Positions 5,046 to 5,340 of a DNA stretch of 5,340 nucleotides are shown here, in pieces (position 1 is the stretch's first letter; the number at the start of each line of letters is the position of its first letter). The stretch is taken from NCBI GenBank assembly GCA_964453155.1, contig CAYVQU010000275.1, positions 1 through 5,340 on the forward strand, in the 5' to 3' direction. Source of the DNA: CAYVQU01 sp964453155. Lineage in GTDB: Bacteria > Chloroflexota > Anaerolineae > Anaerolineales > UBA11858. Made by a program: the position numbers and the translations under genes. Under the pieces are notes generated by a model. That model was not told the origin of the DNA and searched no databases. It saw only the letters and a list, made by a program, of their open reading frames with translations.

Positions 5046-5340
5046 AGGGTTTTCCAGGCCTGCCGGATGGGGTCTTCGGGCTGTCCTTTCCAACCGGAGT
5101 AGAGGTGGGTCAGTTGATATTCGCCGTGGTCATCCAATCCCTGAAGTCTGCTGATGTCGGCCACAAAGCGGTACACGCCCTCGGGTGTGCGCACCCGGCC
5201 CATATGGATGACAATGTCCACACCGGCAGCCACCATCTGGCGGACGGCAGCCAGACCCAATTCCGGCTGGTCGCCCAGGGCCAACTGCTCCAGACGCCCC
5301 AGGGCCGAACGGACATCGAAGCCGTGAATGGTGGCATAGG
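5042..5340 (-). CDS. cpaF: CpaF/TadA-type pilus assembly ATPase, C-terminal end (partial)
   Basis: This is the last 98 or so residues of a type II/IV secretion-system ATPase of the CpaF/TadA family, the cytoplasmic hexameric motor that powers Flp pilus assembly. The 5' part, including Walker A, Walker B and the Asp box, lies beyond position 5340, so the catalytic residues cannot be checked. The visible part starts with YATIHGFDVRSALGRLEQL, matching the family's T-(I/L)-H-(A/G)...A-L-x-R-L-E segment. It continues with the helical AAVRQMVAAGVDIVIHMGRV region and the closing strand VYRFVADISRLQGLDD, which correspond to the usual 'I...(A)IDLIV...R...G.R.V..I.EV.G' tail. It ends at TGA (5044-5042), which overlaps the tadB ATG as ATGA. 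Adjacent tadB and tadC support a Tad locus. The family call is firm; assignment to cpaF rather than another secretion ATPase depends on context. Confidence 0.88.
   Translation of the reverse strand, partial: YATIHGFDVRSALGRLEQLALGDQPELGLAAVRQMVAAGVDIVIHMGRVRTPEGVYRFVADISRLQGLDDHGEYQLTHLYSGWKGQPEDPIRQAWKTL

Overview
The window is a compact, single-strand gene cluster. Every supported gene is on the minus strand, so it reads from right (5340) to left (1). It encodes a Tad/Flp-type pilus, part of the type II/IV secretion ATPase and type IV pilin superfamily. The likely host is a member of the Chloroflexota, perhaps an Anaerolineae-like lineage. This rests on moderate GC content, TadB, TadC and CpaF sequences that are divergent from proteobacterial ones, and a membrane-anchored protein with a long Thr/Pro linker followed by bacterial SH3 domains, which is common there. 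No secretin is visible. The host assignment is inference; there is no rRNA or other marker gene here.

Layout in transcription order: the C-terminal end of the CpaF/TadA ATPase (5042-5340, runs off the window); TadB (4137-5045, overlapping cpaF by 4 nt); a possible 30-residue membrane micro-ORF (4042-4134) that fits the tadB-tadC gap; TadC (3209-4039); an 83-nt spacer with an 18-bp perfect inverted repeat; Flp pilin 1 (2943-3116) behind an unusually strong Shine-Dalgarno; an 81-nt spacer with two hairpins; Flp pilin 2 (2709-2861); a TadE-like minor pilin with an extra hydrophobic N-terminus (2096-2728); a second TadE/TadG-like protein whose 5' end lies in repeat-rich DNA (1431-2096); an unrecognised secreted four-cysteine protein (750-1424); a membrane-anchored twin SH3b protein (26-763); and the first codons of another gene (1-16).

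The genes suggest one machine. CpaF supplies ATP-driven motor force. TadB and TadC form the inner-membrane platform. The two Flp pilins are the likely fibre subunits, and the TadE/G-like proteins are minor or pseudopilin components. The secreted protein and the SH3b protein are candidates for surface or cell-wall accessory parts, by context only. Prepilin peptidase, CpaB and TadZ/CpaE are not in the window; they may lie upstream, beyond position 5340, or elsewhere.

Genes are tightly packed, with overlaps or gaps of a few nucleotides, except around the pilins and at the 5' end of the TadG-like gene. Those three spots hold hairpins or short repeats. No stretch above 300 nt lacks a gene. I saw no tRNA, rRNA, CRISPR array, transposase or convincing promoter.
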